From: Brachypodius melanocephalos | Taxonomy: Eukaryota; Chordata; Aves; Passeriformes; Pycnonotidae | DNA length: 64,000 bases | Assembly (NCBI GenBank): GCA_013398615.1 | Contig: VZSR01003282.1 | Span: 6,839,872-6,903,871, forward strand | Direction: 5' to 3' | In this document: positions 53,901-63,278 of the stretch, piece by piece | Layout: the number at the start of each line of letters is the position of its first letter | How positions within the stretch are numbered: position 1 is the first letter of the stretch | The notes under the pieces: model-generated | What the model saw: only the letters and a program-made list of their open reading frames with translations | Database searches by the model: none | Told to the model about the DNA's origin: nothing | Translations under genes and position numbers: made by a program

Positions 53901-56900
53901 GATAACAGAAATGTTAAATGCGGAGCAGAAGATACTCTTTTTATGAATTCGTAAGGTTAACAAGTGTGTGACCTGAGCCATATGGAGATTTTGTTAAACA
54001 AAATGCTTATCTGAGAAAGAAAAATGAGTTTAGTACTTAAAGCCTTTTCTCAAGAAACAGTACTTGAAGAAAAAAACCATATGCCAGCCTTGGAAGTTGA
54101 CTTGAAAAAGAATACGGATGTTCAGCAATATTCAGGATCAGACTGTACGAAGTACAAAGCACAGCCGTGTTGTGACATAGAAAAGATAAATTCATAAAGA
54201 CTTGCTTTTGATACTGGATTTGAACTAAAAACTCATTTGGCCTCAATGCATAAATTCTGTCCCACTGAATATATGGCCTTGACCTCCAACAAGGCTCTCA
54301 TTACTTTACTACATCATACAAACACATTTATATATATGAACATAAAATACCTGACTTTCACTTACGAGCTATGTGTGTGTTTAAGCTATAAAACAAGAGC
54401 TGACAGAGGTATAAAAGGCCTGGCAATCCATCAAAGCTCCAGAAAATAACTTTGTATTAGTAAATAGTTCCATTGAAGTCTGTGCATTTTTTATAAACAA
54501 ACATTGACTATTTATGTAAGTTTTTTGAAGGCTTTGGAGTTATTAATATATATGTTAATAGCATTAAAAATCATGTAGCATTAACAAAAGGGAAATTTTC
54601 ATAGTCAGAACAACAGATACAGCAGAAAGCACAGTGGAAGTGATTAGTTTAATGGGGAAGGATATTGTTTTATCTTGACTGAGTGCAATGTCACTCATTT
54701 ATTGGGGTTGTGGTGATTAGCACTGTGTCAGTCCAGTTATTGCTCCTGTAAAAGTTGTGAGTATTTAACTTGCATAAATCTGTATCACTCTATAGGAGAG
54801 ATTCTGTGAAATTAGCATGTAAGGTTAAATATCAAGTTTGAGCTTAGTTAAAGCCATCAAATACATGTTTTGCTAATGAGCTGACATATATTGAATCTAG
54901 GAGGAAAGAAGCCGCTCTTATAAGTCCATAGGATGCATAAGAGAAGGTTTCTAATTAAACATCTTAGAACTCAGTTGATTTAGCAATATTCCCAGTGCAG
55001 TATTGTAGTGGTATAATAGACTACAAACACACATTGTATGCTCTATTTCAGACTCCCCTGCTTGTTTCAAATCAAAGCTAAATAAAAGATATTACAATAC
55101 TTAGTATTTTTAAATAAGTGTACTGTTAATTAATGGTACAGCTGAGAAAGCTTCAGAAGAGAAATCTTAGTTATAGATTATGTGCTGCATGCTTGAATGG
55201 CCACATGTGTGACCTCAATTCAGCAGTGTGTTATAGAGTAGAGCCCATGATTAAGCACTGTCATTATAACAAATTGAACAGAAACTCCAAGCATTGAATT
55301 GCTTCATAAGAAGTCAGCAGCAGTAAGATTGTTCTGATCTTAATGCTAATATTCACTGCACCAACCTTGTAAGGTTTGTATCTTAATTAAATTGTCATGA
55401 AGAGATGTTACAAAAAAGTAGTATACATCAGATGATGGGGTCAGCTCATTCTTTACTGGACTATCTTCATTCAATTCTTCTCTCCCTCACTTTCTCATCC
55501 AAATTACAATTATCACTTTATTTCATATGCACCATATATCTTCTTTGATGTCCTGATTTTGCACAGTGCAAATATAGCAAGTAAAAGAGCTGGCTTCCTG
55601 CTAGAAAGGTACTTCCAATTATATTTATGTTAAAAGATTGTTCTCTGAGAACATAAAATAGCAGAGCAGATCCTACAGTGCCTAGAAGTTGTTATTGAAT
55701 GTTGTTTCTTTGTTGAAAGAGTATATATTTCATAACTAATGAAGGGATTTAAATTCATGTTTTCCTCTTCTCCCGTTAACTGGAAAAGGATTTGGATGAA
55801 ATTCTGCCACTTTAGTTAGAACTATTACAGTAAGTTAGTAAGTTGTTCCTTTGAGTAGTAAAATATTATTGGACATAATGAAAGTATCACAATTTGCCCC
55901 CAGTTTTTACTGAATTATAATTGACACACTATCATGAAGATGCTGATGAGACCTGGAATTTAAATAATGTTTCCCTTAATTCAGGAATAATTAACCTGGC
56001 AAAGCAAAGTGAACAAGAAGCAAGTTCTGTGACCTCTGCCTCATTAGAACACACCGAAGAGACTGTAGAAAATAGAAAAGTTCTTCCAGAGTGGACCCCC
56101 AAGAAAACTACTAAAACAAAGGTATAAGTTAAGTAGGGACATCTCTTAAATGAGATGGGTCTTGTGGTATCAGTGTTTTAATGGCCAGTGGTTTAATGTG
56201 GTGTGAAGAGTAACTAACAATCTAACAGCTGCATTTACTTCCTTACCCTTCATTCTCTGTCTCATTATCTATCAGTAATAATAATACAACACCTAAAGGT
56301 TCTTTGTCTGCCTGGTTATCAACACATTTTAATTAAAATCCTCTCAGGCACTTTTAGAAAAGAAAATGGAGACCTTTTACCCCATTCTTCTCTTCTAGAA
56401 AGTTGGTCTCGTTTGTTGCTTTTCATGACATTCAGATTGGTTTTTTTCCCCAGGTCTGGGGTTCCTTGTCTGTATGGCTGTGTAAGAGTTTGGGAGGTGC
56501 TGTGGAAGTATTGTGAACAGGAAAATACTCTTCTAACAAGTTTCTGTGGGGTTTGGGGACTACAGCTGGCTTGCAATCTCTAATGCTTGGCATTCCTGGC
56601 TGCATGCAATTGTCCTCAGCTCTGGTTCCCTCTCCATAAGCGTGTGATTCCTAGCAAAGGGATGTCCTTTACATCAGTTAAAAACTGCAGCATGGATGGA
56701 AAGAGGGGGGAATTATTATCTGTCTTAGAGAAACAGAATTAAAATCTCTCTAGAGCCACTGATAGGCAATTGGAGTAGGGGTAGTGGGTGGTATTTGTCA
56801 ATGCCATACCCCAACAGTATCAGGCTTAGCTTCCCCTACCTGGTGTGGGGGGTTTATTGTACTGAGCTGCTGCTCCTGCACGGTTTGAGCCTTCAGGCCT

Positions 56901-59900
56901 TCCATGATTAGAAGCTGTCCAGAGCTGTCAGTGTTCCTCTTTATTCCCAGAAGAAAATCAATAATGCTGCTTCCTGGAAAGAACTGGCAAAGGAATCAGC
57001 TAGGAACTAAGGGCTCTCCAGTACTGTAATATAAGTATCAGGAGAAAGGATTTGAATTTAGGAAACAATTAGGATTTACTGGTATAGAAATGGTGTATTG
57101 TCTACTGGCAGTCCTAATTGTCTCTAGAACTGCTTGCAGCAAACTGTGGTGTGGTAATTTTGCATGTTACGAATAGACTGTATTAAACAAACTTAAGAAC
57201 TTCTAAAATTGAACTTGTTGGATAAAATTATTCAAAAATGTTGGAAGATTCGAGAACAATGTTATAGTGGGGGGAAAAATATTGAAATGTGGATTGTTTC
57301 TACCAGACTGTCTCAGGAGATGTAGCAGGACAAGAATGGGTTATTTCCCCCATGTCAGACTGGTGATTGCTTACTTGAAGGAGTTGGACTTTACCAGTTG
57401 AACTACCTGTTTATACTGCATGATGAATATAAAATGTGCTACTCTCAATACTATCCTCAGCATTATTTTGATAGATTTGCATTATCTCACCTGCTGCCCT
57501 GCCCTTCTTTGTGTAGGACACAGCTCTAAGGGTGTGCACGTACTCAGCGAGCAGCACTGACAGTGAGCCAGAGCCAGAGTACAAAACCAGTTATTTCAGA
57601 ACTGCAGAGGAGACTCTTGTGGAGCTAACAAAGAACAACAGACAAGGTAATTGAAAATTTGTACATAAAGATGTATGTCCCTCAACCCCACACTGACTCA
57701 GCAGCAGATGGTGTCCTTCATTGAACTTTCTCTCTAGATTTTACTTTCTAACCCCAAATCTTTCTTCAGTCTAATTTTCCATTAACTTTTTATTACCTTT
57801 TTATTATGTGTAAATGCTTTTTCCCCCTCTTCCACAGTTTTCGCTAGTGAGGGCTTAACTTGTAGGTTTTTATGCATAAATCTCTGCAGTGCAAATAGAA
57901 ATAATTCCATTATTACAAAATTGAAAGGTAACTATAAATACAGTTTTCTTTTTTTTTTTTTCTTTTCTATTATACAGCCAGTTGAAATAATGCAGCGATC
58001 AAGGCCACAGTTTCCCAACCTCTGTATCAAGGTGATGTTGGTTGTGCTGCCACAGTGAACTCTCCCTCATTTTCCTCCCTGTATATATTGCAGCTTTCAA
58101 GTAAGAAAGCTTTTAGTGAGAATTGATGGCAATTCAGAATTTACTGGATTCCAGTGGATAAAAATACATTAAGTGAAGTTCTTGGGATAATAGTTTTGTG
58201 TGTGTTCAATAACCCGGGAAATTGCTGCCTTGTTCTGCCCACCAGCCTGCTGTGCTTGGAGCCACCTTCCAGTGCAGGTGTGTGCCCTGGGGGCAGCGAG
58301 GGGAGGGTGGCTCTGTCCTTGTCCTTCAGCCCCTGGATCCCCTGCAAGGGGAAAATTCTGGGCAGTGCAAGGTCCTGGCAGCACCCTGAGAGCTGGTGCC
58401 CTGTGCAGGGATTAGCACCTGCAGCACCAAGGTGACAATAGTGTGGAGAACAGCATGGCTGGGTGGGTGCTCTGTAATTCAGAGTCCCTAACATTTGGCG
58501 TTTTCAGAGATAATCCACTGCTTGTGATTCCATGGGAGAGAGCAGAATAGGAAGTTAGGATCGTTTATTTACATTGCTGCTGCAGCTTTGTGGGTTTAAT
58601 CTGTAGAAAATATTGCCAGTCATTTTAGTCAGCCCATAAACACTTCTTTTTACGGATTTTGCTTTTTACAAACCATATTTTAATGCTGTAAATGTGGGGG
58701 GTTTTTTTTAAGAGGTAAATAAGCTTTTTTCTTTCCTGCATTCATCACAATTTGCAAAAAAAAAAAAAAATTATCATGTGTTAGCAATTGCTTTAAATGG
58801 CAGCAGAGTCCAAGTTTAATATCTAAGCATGACTTGGGGTGACCATTTTACATAGAGGTTCATTAATTTTGTGTATATGCATCCCTTCTGAGCCAGTAAG
58901 AGAATAAAATACATGATTGTGATTGAGACAAATAGGAGATTATGACACATTATTGCAAAAGTATTTCTGCTGTGCTCATTCCTCATAGCCAGGGTTTCTG
59001 TTCTGTGCTTTCTAAATGCCACTCTCACATGGTATTAACGACCATACTTTATCCCATTCTGTGTTCAAAGGTCTCAGTGTCTTTATGCACTCAAGTGATA
59101 TAACCTCAAAACATCCACATGAGGCTGGGGCAGGGGCTCCAGCAAACCAATCCACAGAGAATATTTTTGTATGGATAGATAATTACATTTATTAGCTGAG
59201 TCTCCAAACTCACTGATTGCACAATTAAAATGTTGGAGTGATTTTCGTTTTCCATTTATGAGCAGGGAACAGAAAGGCTGAGTGCCCAATGCAAAGGCTG
59301 TTAAAAGTCAATGATAAGACTTCTGTTGATTTAATGGGCTTAGCATGAGATTCCCAGTGCATTGCCCAATGTTAGGGAGAAGGTCAGTAGAGTAACAGGG
59401 AATATGACAAATATTCCAGATCCTTCTCTTCCAACCATGGAGTGTTTGGATTTCAGTCTCATCAATTGGTTCTACCCTGATGTGATTCTGTTGGAGGCAT
59501 GGGAGGCAGACCTTCTCCTAAGGCTGTGGGTTATAAGGCAGAATTGAAGTTTGTGTAACAAGAATTGTGAGGAAAGAGCGTGATGTTCACATAAACATCT
59601 CTCTCCTGTGTGCTTTCATGAAGCTGCAGAAAATTCCCCTGGTTTTATTTTGCTATTCTGAGTGAGCTTTCAGCCTTGGACTTTGGAAAGCAGGGCTTTA
59701 TTCCTGACGTTGTTGTGCTACAGCAGGATCTAAAGCAAGCACCACTTTCTTACCTTACTGGTGTATTTTTTGTGCTCTTGTATTCATTACCTAAAAATGT
59801 AGTGAAAAGGAAAGAACTCCCAAGTACAGCCAAGCTGAAGGGTATGCTAAAGGAACTTAGCACATCTGCCATGTAAGCCTGTTAAAAGAGAAGAACAAAA

Positions 59901-60359
59901 CCTTGCTGCAAATAATTAAGTGAGAAGATAACTGTCTATAATTTGAAAAGAAAGGAAATTAATTCTGTCTGTCTCGTACCATCTCCTCCAGCTCAAACAT
60001 TGGGTATGAACACTCCCCTGCATTGGAGAATTAGGTTGTATTTTTAATGTTTCCATTGTGTTGAATTTCAGACACCTTAAAAAACAGTTTTAATGCATTT
60101 TAAAAATTGTAAAATGACATTAAAATCTATGTAGACTGTCATAATGATATTATTTGTTGCATCTCTTGCAGCTGTGCAGGAAAAAGAAAGTCAGAGAAGG
60201 TCATTTTTGGGGAACCCAATGTCGATTTTGGATTTATACCAACACAGTCTCTATGGCCATTTTGGAGAGGATGGACCTGAACAATTAGCACATTACAGTT
60301 TAATTGAGCAGCTGAGTGGAGCTTCCAGTAAAGACAGAAAGAGCAAGGAGAGCCCAAGT
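2862..60359 (+). CDS. NCKAP5: NCKAP5, 3' portion of the gene (nine spliced exons)
   Basis: Nine exons join in one frame to give 1731 codons. The identification rests on recalled similarity to vertebrate NCKAP5: the LREEC..RVFDLEQQN helix, the KLHSRILDLSSGDLL block, the Ser-rich block ending GSSYTW, the HILEGL and WGYKDCMNSNEGIYSPG blocks, the RSQSFS segment, ASWFGFRKSKLPAL, and TLDSGIGTFPLPDSG. The paralogue NCKAP5L shares several of these, but its large exon is shorter and its gene more compact. A 3.85-kb exon and 19-22 kb introns fit NCKAP5 better. The family binds Nck SH3 domains and associates with microtubules; this role is known from the family, not shown here. Human NCKAP5 is about 1900 residues, so roughly the first 180 residues lie upstream. 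No frameshift or internal stop is seen in any exon. Confidence 0.88.
4728..4868. repeat. A-rich low-complexity tracts
   Basis: Fifteen consecutive A at 4728-4742. A second run of about 16 A starts near 4818 and passes into an irregular CAAA/CCAAAA stretch up to about 4868. On the minus strand the T-runs keep a 167-codon frame open with a poly-Phe stretch, which I regard as spurious. The tracts could be tails of old retroposed sequence, but no element body is recognisable beside them. Confidence 0.85.
6009..6042. repeat. 34-bp inverted repeat
   Basis: Left arm GCAGGGAGTGACACAG (6009-6024), three-base spacer CAT, and right arm CTGTGTCACTCCTGC (6028-6042). The arms are perfectly complementary apart from one extra G in the left arm. 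The palindrome is intronic and stands alone, with no flanking target duplication that I can see. Confidence 0.9.
12866..12965. other. Assembly gap (100 N)
   Basis: Exactly 100 N, the usual placeholder for a gap of unknown length. The flanks (about 12480-12865 and 12966-13060) are noticeably richer in G and C than the rest of the intron, which may be why the assembly broke here. ORFs crossing it are meaningless. Confidence 0.99.
17288..17385 (-). mobile_element. CR1 LINE 3'-end fragment, antisense
   Basis: The + strand reads 'tcatagaattgtggactggt', 'tgtgttggatgtgaccta' and 'tccaacctccctgccatgga', followed by 'caaggataccactacctaga'. This corresponds to the reverse complement of a CR1 3' end of the CCCTGCCATGG type. 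It is about 100 bp long, diverged, and preceded by a short A-run near 17279. Confidence 0.78.
21761..21786 (+). promoter_or_regulatory. Octamer plus PBX/HOX-like motif cluster (possible enhancer core)
   Basis: ATTTGCAT (21761-21768) matches the POU octamer. It is followed after two bases by TGATTGATTTAT (21771-21782), which contains the PBX/HOX-like TGATTGAT and TGATTTAT. Such clusters occur in conserved developmental enhancers. It lies about 360 bp upstream of the exon at 22147. Function is inference only; short AT-rich motifs also arise by chance. Confidence 0.25.
22147..22251 (+). CDS. NCKAP5: NCKAP5 exon b (105 bp)
   Basis: Thirty-five codons, phase 0 at both ends, running from KLHSRILDLSSGDLL to SADAQML. 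The acceptor is a run of C ending CAG at 22144-22146; the donor is GTGAGT from 22252. The K-L-H-S-R-(I/L)-L-D-L-S-S-G-D-L-L block is, from memory, conserved in both NCKAP5 and NCKAP5L and directly follows the coiled-coil exon. No catalytic feature is present; it is a short amphipathic and charged linker. Confidence 0.9.
22252..25718 (+). other. 3.5-kb intron with one CR1 locus
   Basis: Phase-0 intron. Besides the CR1 locus at 24467-24850 and a 15-base-scale T-run near 22629-22643, I see only AT-rich unique sequence and a moderately GC-rich patch around 23440-23780. No additional exon is evident. The acceptor is TTTCAG at 25713-25718. Confidence 0.8.
24467..24850 (-). mobile_element. CR1 LINE locus with a doubled 3' end, antisense
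   Basis: The + strand opens with 'cacagaatcgtagattcg', then 'tggatggaaaagaccttta' and 'agccaacc' (24467-24530). It then restarts with 'ctgggtggaaaggtcccttg' near 24543 and 'agatcactgagtccagctg', and runs through the typical CR1 order: 'ccatgtccccaggtgccaca', 'ctccagggatggtgactcaa', 'ttctaatatccaatctaaac', 'ccccacctcattacaacctc'. The 3'-terminal ~60 bp is therefore present twice, as if two copies abut or one 3' end was duplicated. Confidence 0.88.
25719..25907 (+). CDS. NCKAP5: NCKAP5 exon c (189 bp, Ser-rich block)
   Basis: Sixty-three codons, phase 0 at both ends, beginning ECQQNVKC and ending WNDGKTSRR. The donor GTAAAT starts at 25908. The RSSCSSSELSLSS..CSEYSSGSSYTW block is, as I recall it, a signature of the NCKAP5 family and runs directly into the giant exon. 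The Ser/Tyr density suggests a phosphorylated, disordered segment; this is inference. The frame continues past the donor to 25964, but that is intron. Confidence 0.92.
25908..26374 (+). other. 467-bp intron
   Basis: Short phase-0 intron between the Ser-rich exon and the giant exon. It contains a run of eight C near 26041 and otherwise AT-rich sequence. The pyrimidine tract near 26360-26370 precedes CAG at 26372-26374. No repeat is recognised. Confidence 0.9.
26375..30219 (+). CDS. NCKAP5: NCKAP5 giant central exon (3845 bp)
   Basis: One uninterrupted frame of 1281 codons, entering in phase 0 (SSVRWDKR) and leaving with two bases of a split Arg codon (exit phase 2; AG, then A at 30921). Blocks in order by exon residue: HILEGLKKLQEQK helix and WGYKDCMNSNEGIYSPG (about 30-75); an acidic Ser/Asp tract (about 104-120); GEPIEFSSHQTGVVTVTRNE (about 306-325); TKIP (439-442); SP-rich sequence with PLPPGRSTS (569-577); RSQSFS; ASWFGFRKSKLPAL (about 1167-1180); then a Lys/Glu-rich helix ending LLNR. 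Composition is Ser/Pro/Lys-rich with no membrane segment or catalytic domain, fitting a disordered cytoskeletal scaffold. The ORF reads three bases past the donor into TAA. Confidence 0.95.
27689..27700 (+). other. NCKAP5: [S/T]xIP motif (Thr-Lys-Ile-Pro) in NCKAP5
   Basis: Codons ACT AAA ATA CCC encode T-K-I-P, flanked by QKPNV before and SRGKF after, so basic residues surround it. Ser/Thr-x-Ile-Pro in a basic, Ser/Pro-rich disordered setting is the EB1 end-binding ligand type used by microtubule plus-end tracking proteins. Related S-x-L-P variants (SKLP, SRLP) occur elsewhere in the protein. Binding is inferred. Confidence 0.5.
28079..28105 (+). other. NCKAP5: PxxPxRxxS motif, Nck SH3-type ligand
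   Basis: The codons encode P-L-P-P-G-R-S-T-S inside RSPSPPLPPGRSTS. This is an exact fit to PxxPxRxxS, the consensus reported for an Nck SH3 domain ligand, and also to the general class II PxxPx[RK]. It is the best candidate here for the Nck contact that names the family. Confidence 0.65.
30220..30920 (+). other. 701-bp intron after the giant exon
   Basis: The donor is GTAAAA at 30220, with the in-frame stop TAA at 30221-30223 inside it. The acceptor is CTGCAG ending at 30920. The split codon AG|A gives Arg. An AATAAA lies at 30368-30373, followed by T/GT-rich sequence, so an intron-retained or intronically polyadenylated short form is possible. No repeat is recognised. Confidence 0.85.
30368..30373 (+). 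promoter_or_regulatory. Candidate intronic polyadenylation signal
   Basis: AATAAA 145 bases after the in-frame TAA at 30221, followed within about 30-50 bases by a T- and GT-rich stretch (near 30397-30420). The hexamer is common by chance in AT-rich DNA, so only the combination with the stop codon makes it notable. Confidence 0.3.
30921..31098 (+). CDS. NCKAP5: NCKAP5 exon e (178 bp)
   Basis: One base completing the split Arg codon, then 59 codons from VDKKAAQQTESGSNNVS to MEMQNQTL, leaving in phase 0. The donor GTAAGT from 31099 matches consensus. The SVSKGSSQGSSLHGNS block is Ser/Gly-rich and low in hydrophobics, consistent with the disordered C-terminal third of the family. The phase fit with both neighbours supports the call. 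An upstream ATG-less frame that begins at 30868 is intron read-in. Confidence 0.9.
35687..35765. repeat. AT-only low-complexity block
   Basis: Nearly 80 bases almost entirely A and T, made of repeated AATTAA/TTTAAA-like words that are partly self-complementary. It resembles matrix-attachment or easily unwound DNA, but no function can be shown. It is intronic. Confidence 0.85.
36945..37045 (-). mobile_element. CR1 LINE fragment, antisense
   Basis: The + strand reads 'ttgttccacaacctcaccac', 'aaataaagagtttcttacta' and 'aaatccattcccccttgttt'. These correspond to the CR1 3' region (reverse complement) containing the 'cctcaccaccctcacagtaaagaatttcttcc'-type segment. The ~100-bp fragment is diverged and lacks the terminal AATCATAGAA part. 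Confidence 0.72.
52500..52600 (-). mobile_element. Possible CR1 relic
   Basis: The phrases 'ccagacatttaacctaaatt' and 'ttccaaccattagtgctgaa' resemble, loosely, the part of CR1 3' ends that reads 'catttaacctaaatt'. No terminal repeat is visible and the match is short. It may equally be unique intron sequence. Confidence 0.3.
53513..53813 (+). CDS. NCKAP5: NCKAP5 exon f (301 bp, DSGIGTFPLPDSG block)
   Basis: One hundred codons plus one base, starting MRTLDSGIGTFPLPDSGNRSTG and ending SRLPKPASS with exit phase 1. The donor GTAAAA starts at 53814. The TLDSGIGTFPLPDSG and KGIRPFQSRLPKPAS blocks are, from memory, conserved in the family. The start uses CAG at 53510-53512. An in-frame alternative acceptor (AG at 53499-53500) would add four residues, SCCQ. 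The ORF begins with ATG here only by coincidence of the splice site; it is not a translation start. This exon is GC-richer near 53540-53580 than its surroundings. Confidence 0.88.
53814..55984 (+). other. 2.2-kb intron
   Basis: Phase-1 intron of AT-rich unique sequence. No repeat, exon or RNA gene is recognised. The acceptor ATTCAG ends at 55984 after a T-rich stretch. Confidence 0.85.
55985..56121 (+). CDS. NCKAP5: NCKAP5 exon g (137 bp)
   Basis: Two bases complete a Gly codon (G|GA), then 45 codons run from IINLAKQSEQEASS to PEWTPKKTTKTK, leaving in phase 0. The donor GTATAA begins at 56122 and again places an in-frame TAA just inside the intron. The segment is Glu/Lys/Thr-rich with no recognisable domain. 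Its assignment rests on splice sites, phase fit with both neighbours and similar composition; I recall its sequence less well than the other exons. Confidence 0.8.
56122..57516 (+). other. 1.4-kb intron
   Basis: Phase-0 intron without recognised repeats. The acceptor is TGTAG at 57512-57516 after a CT-rich tract (about 57488-57510). Confidence 0.85.
57517..57646 (+). CDS. NCKAP5: NCKAP5 exon h (130 bp)
   Basis: Forty-three codons, DTALRVCTYSASSTDSEP through VELTKNNRQ, plus one base; exit phase 1. The donor GTAATT starts at 57647. The segment is acidic with Ser-Thr-Asp-Ser-Glu-Pro repeats followed by YKTSYFRTAEETLVEL, a probable short helix. The RVCTYSAS and RTAEETLVEL patterns agree with the family as I remember it. 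Splice sites and phases fit both neighbours. Confidence 0.87.
57647..60171 (+). other. 2.5-kb intron with a GC-rich island
   Basis: Phase-1 intron. It holds a T-run near 57950-57961, an A-run near 58757-58771 and a distinctly GC-rich patch at about 58215-58440. The patch leaves ORFs open on both strands, but no splice-bounded exon is evident. The acceptor TTGCAG ends at 60171. Confidence 0.82.
58215..58440. other. GC-rich island in AT-rich intron
   Basis: About 225 bases rich in CCTG/CAGG words, including 'gggggcagcgaggggagggt'. Base composition contrasts sharply with both flanks. Several frames are open on both strands (about 70-117 codons), as expected from few A/T-rich stops. It may be a relic of a repeat or an unrecognised regulatory segment. 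I cannot assign it to a known family. Confidence 0.5.
60172..60359 (+). CDS. NCKAP5: NCKAP5 exon i (188 bp, near the C-terminus)
   Basis: Two bases complete an Ala codon (G|CT), then 62 codons run from VQEKESQRRSFLG through MSILDLYQHSLYGHFGEDG and HYSLIEQLSG to SKESPS. A consensus donor GTGAGT starts at 60360, giving exit phase 0 into a last exon beyond. If that donor is not used, the frame adds only Val-Ser and stops at TAA 60366-60368. The SILDLYQHSLYG and SLIEQLSG segments look like short conserved helices near the end of the protein. Confidence 0.85.
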
Positions 60360-61285
60360 GTGAGTTAACTGCAATGTTTATATTACTTCTCTTTTTTTAA
60401 AAAAAAATTTTTAAAAAATTTTATTCTCATTATTATTTTTACTCCCCTTTTATTTTTTTCCCTCAGTATATGATTGATTTCTAAAACCAAGCAGGCTTGA
60501 AAAAAACAACATGACCTGCAGAAGAGTAAAGATCTGAATATTTTTAGAACAGAATGTTACATTTGAATGCTCACCTGTCACAGAATTAGACTTACAAAAT
60601 TGACAAGTAGAGACAGGCTAGTGCTTGTACTCCACCATTAGAGAGGAGCTGAAATTTAAAGCTAGCAAGTAAACACAGAATTTATCTTTTAAGGCTGCTC
60701 CCTCACTTATAATTAGATAGTTTATATAGAACAATGTGTATTAAATGACTTAAAACTCTGGAGAAGTATTCCTGAAAATTCAAATGAAACTATGCTATGG
60801 AAATCACCTATCTTCTGGTCTCTTTTGAAATCTTAGTGTTACCTCTGGAATTACAGATTTGATGGTTTTAAACATTATTTTGATGAAGATCAGTCCTGAT
60901 CTGATGGGTTGACTTTGATGATAATCAGAAACAAATTTGTTTTCTCCTCTTCATGTGAATCCACTTCCTTTTCTGTGTCTAAAAGTGTTGAACTGATGTC
61001 ACACAGTCTCAGCAACCCTCAAGAGGAACTTTCCAACCTGTTGTTTTCCTCCTCTATACTCATGCCTTCTCCTCTCATCATCTCCCTCCCTTCCCTCTCT
61101 CCTTTGATCTAACAGGCCAATTTGTTTGAAAGCAGAGACACCCAGACATGATCCAGTGTAATCATTTTGCCTCTATGTTCAGGCTGTTTCCCCAGCTCTT
61201 CTTTCTAGACACAAGCTCTTCTGTTTCTGTCTAGCACTCAGCACATTTTGGGAGTGTTGCACTGTAAACAAAGGTGGTAGCAGAA

Positions 61286-61291
61286 AATAAA
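61286..61291 (+). promoter_or_regulatory. Candidate polyadenylation signal
   Basis: AATAAA about 920 bases after the TAA at 60366-60368, followed by a TG/T-rich stretch (about 61300-61330). It would serve only if the transcript ends without using the donor at 60360. The hexamer is frequent by chance here. Confidence 0.2.
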
Positions 61292-61833
61292 GAATGAGCT
61301 GCTGCTTTGTAATTTACTGGTGTAGTGCATAAATGAAATATAATTTTTATCTCTTCCCAGAGCCCAGTTTTCAGTTTCAGGAAATGACTGTGCCCTGCAA
61401 CTTCAGAGGGGATTAACCAAAGTTAGAGTCTTAGAGCTTTCAGGAATCTGGGCCAAATAGACAGAAGGAATAGGAAGAACAAAATGGCAATATCCCTGTT
61501 TATTCCAGCTCTGTTGGCATCAAAGTCCTGCTTAACTGAATTTTAAATTGACCACAAACTTCAAAAGAAAAATCCTGAAATGTATGTGCCTCATTTCCCA
61601 ATCAACCCAATTTCATTAGTACCCAGAATATGATTCAATTTTAATATATGTGGGTCATATTGGAAAGAACAATTTTAAATAATCTGACTTTATAGTTGGG
61701 AAGAAAAAAAAAGGAAAAAAGGCAGCAGAAGGGTGTTAAAAAGGATATGTGCAGGAAAATAATTTGAGCACCCACTTAATTCCTCATCTTGAACATCCAG
61801 AAATTCATAGCTTAATTATGTGTAGGAGATTAA

Positions 61834-61858
61834 TTATATATATGTGCATATATATATA

Positions 61859-61889
<31 letters not shown>

Positions 61890-61890
61890 G
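61834..61890. repeat. AT/TA dinucleotide microsatellite
   Basis: An interrupted TA repeat with two TGTG/TGTGCA interruptions. It is followed by an A-run and a return to unique sequence. Confidence 0.95.
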
Positions 61891-63278
61891 AAAAAAAATA
61901 CATAATAATCAGTTCTGCCTTCTGAAGGCCAAGGTCTTTTGCTATTAACAGAGCAATTAGATTTGGTTCCAGTACAGAAAAGCGACTCAGAGTTGCATCT
62001 ACTTTTAATTAATTCATGTATTCCTTGTATATGACATCTCTGCAATGTGCCCAATCAGCCTCAAAACCTAAAGAAAGCCCATTGAAAATTTGGGATTTCC
62101 CTAAGATCCTGTAAAACTCCATCATTAAACTAAATTGCATCAGGTGTAGCTCAGCCAGCATCAGCATTTTTCATGTATTATGTTGAGGAACTCTTGAGTT
62201 TACTTTTCAAGGATCTGAAATAGCTCTCCAAACAGCATTGCCTCTCCCTGAACAGCAAAAGCTCAATAAAGCACCAGAGATTTGCCTGTTAGTATTAAAC
62301 TTTTCAGAATGACAAATGAGAGGAAGCAACCACGAAAAGCAAGTTGCCCTGAACTCCTTGTTTGAACCAGCACAGCAAATTTTTCTGAGCTGTAGTTTGT
62401 CCAACCCAAGAAGATTCACAGTCTGTTTAAATCAGAGCTGTGTGATCTGCAACATTACCCACAAAAAGAGGGGGACAGCAGAGACAGAGGCACTTCTTGC
62501 CAGCAAATTTAAATATGTATATATACATAAAAATAAATTTCGGGGGAGAATAATGCAGCTTTCATACAGAATATTTGGAAAAGGAAATCGTACAGGCTTT
62601 GAATTTAATTCCCAAGGGGCATTTGTCAAGCCCTTTAAAAAAAACCAAACAAAAGATGTGTGTCAAAAAAGCGTCGTGATGAGCAAAATGAGTTTACAGT
62701 GCTTGTCTGAAGAGCAAGTGTGCTGAGACAGTCTCTGAGCCCAATTAAATTGGGCTGTACAGCTCCAGGATGGCAGTGGTTCAGGCTGGGGGCTCTAATG
62801 AGACAGTCAGGAAGCTCTCTCAGCCCAGACTTGTCATTTGATTTGTCTCCTTCTCAACCAATGCATTCGCCAGCGTTGCCTCCAAAGTTTATACACAGCA
62901 AGTTTCATCAGCAGAAAAAGTACTGTGCAGGAGCTTCAGAAGGGAGACAACTGCTGGGTCATTACTGTGATGAAGGGACACTGCAGGGACAGTTTGAGGA
63001 ATTAAAAAGGGCTTTTAGACATTGAAAGGAACAATACTTATTGTTACAGTGTTAAACCAGCATCCTGGTTGAATTCTCTTGGCATGAAGATCAGTTTTAC
63101 ATTACTTTTATTTTGATGTGAAAAATGCATTCTGAAATTGTCTCATCCTTTGGCATACTGTAGAATTTAGGATGAGGAAAAGCAAATCACTATTTCAAAG
63201 AAAGGGATAAAATCCATTGAATCGTTACCAGAAAACTTTCACTTAAATTAACAGCCGTGGTGTGTTTTCCTCGTGTAG

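Noticed and set aside
62316..62726. 136-codon + strand ORF near the window end
   Set aside because: No recognised family, no acceptor in the right phase at its start, and low-complexity stretches within; it is probably chance.
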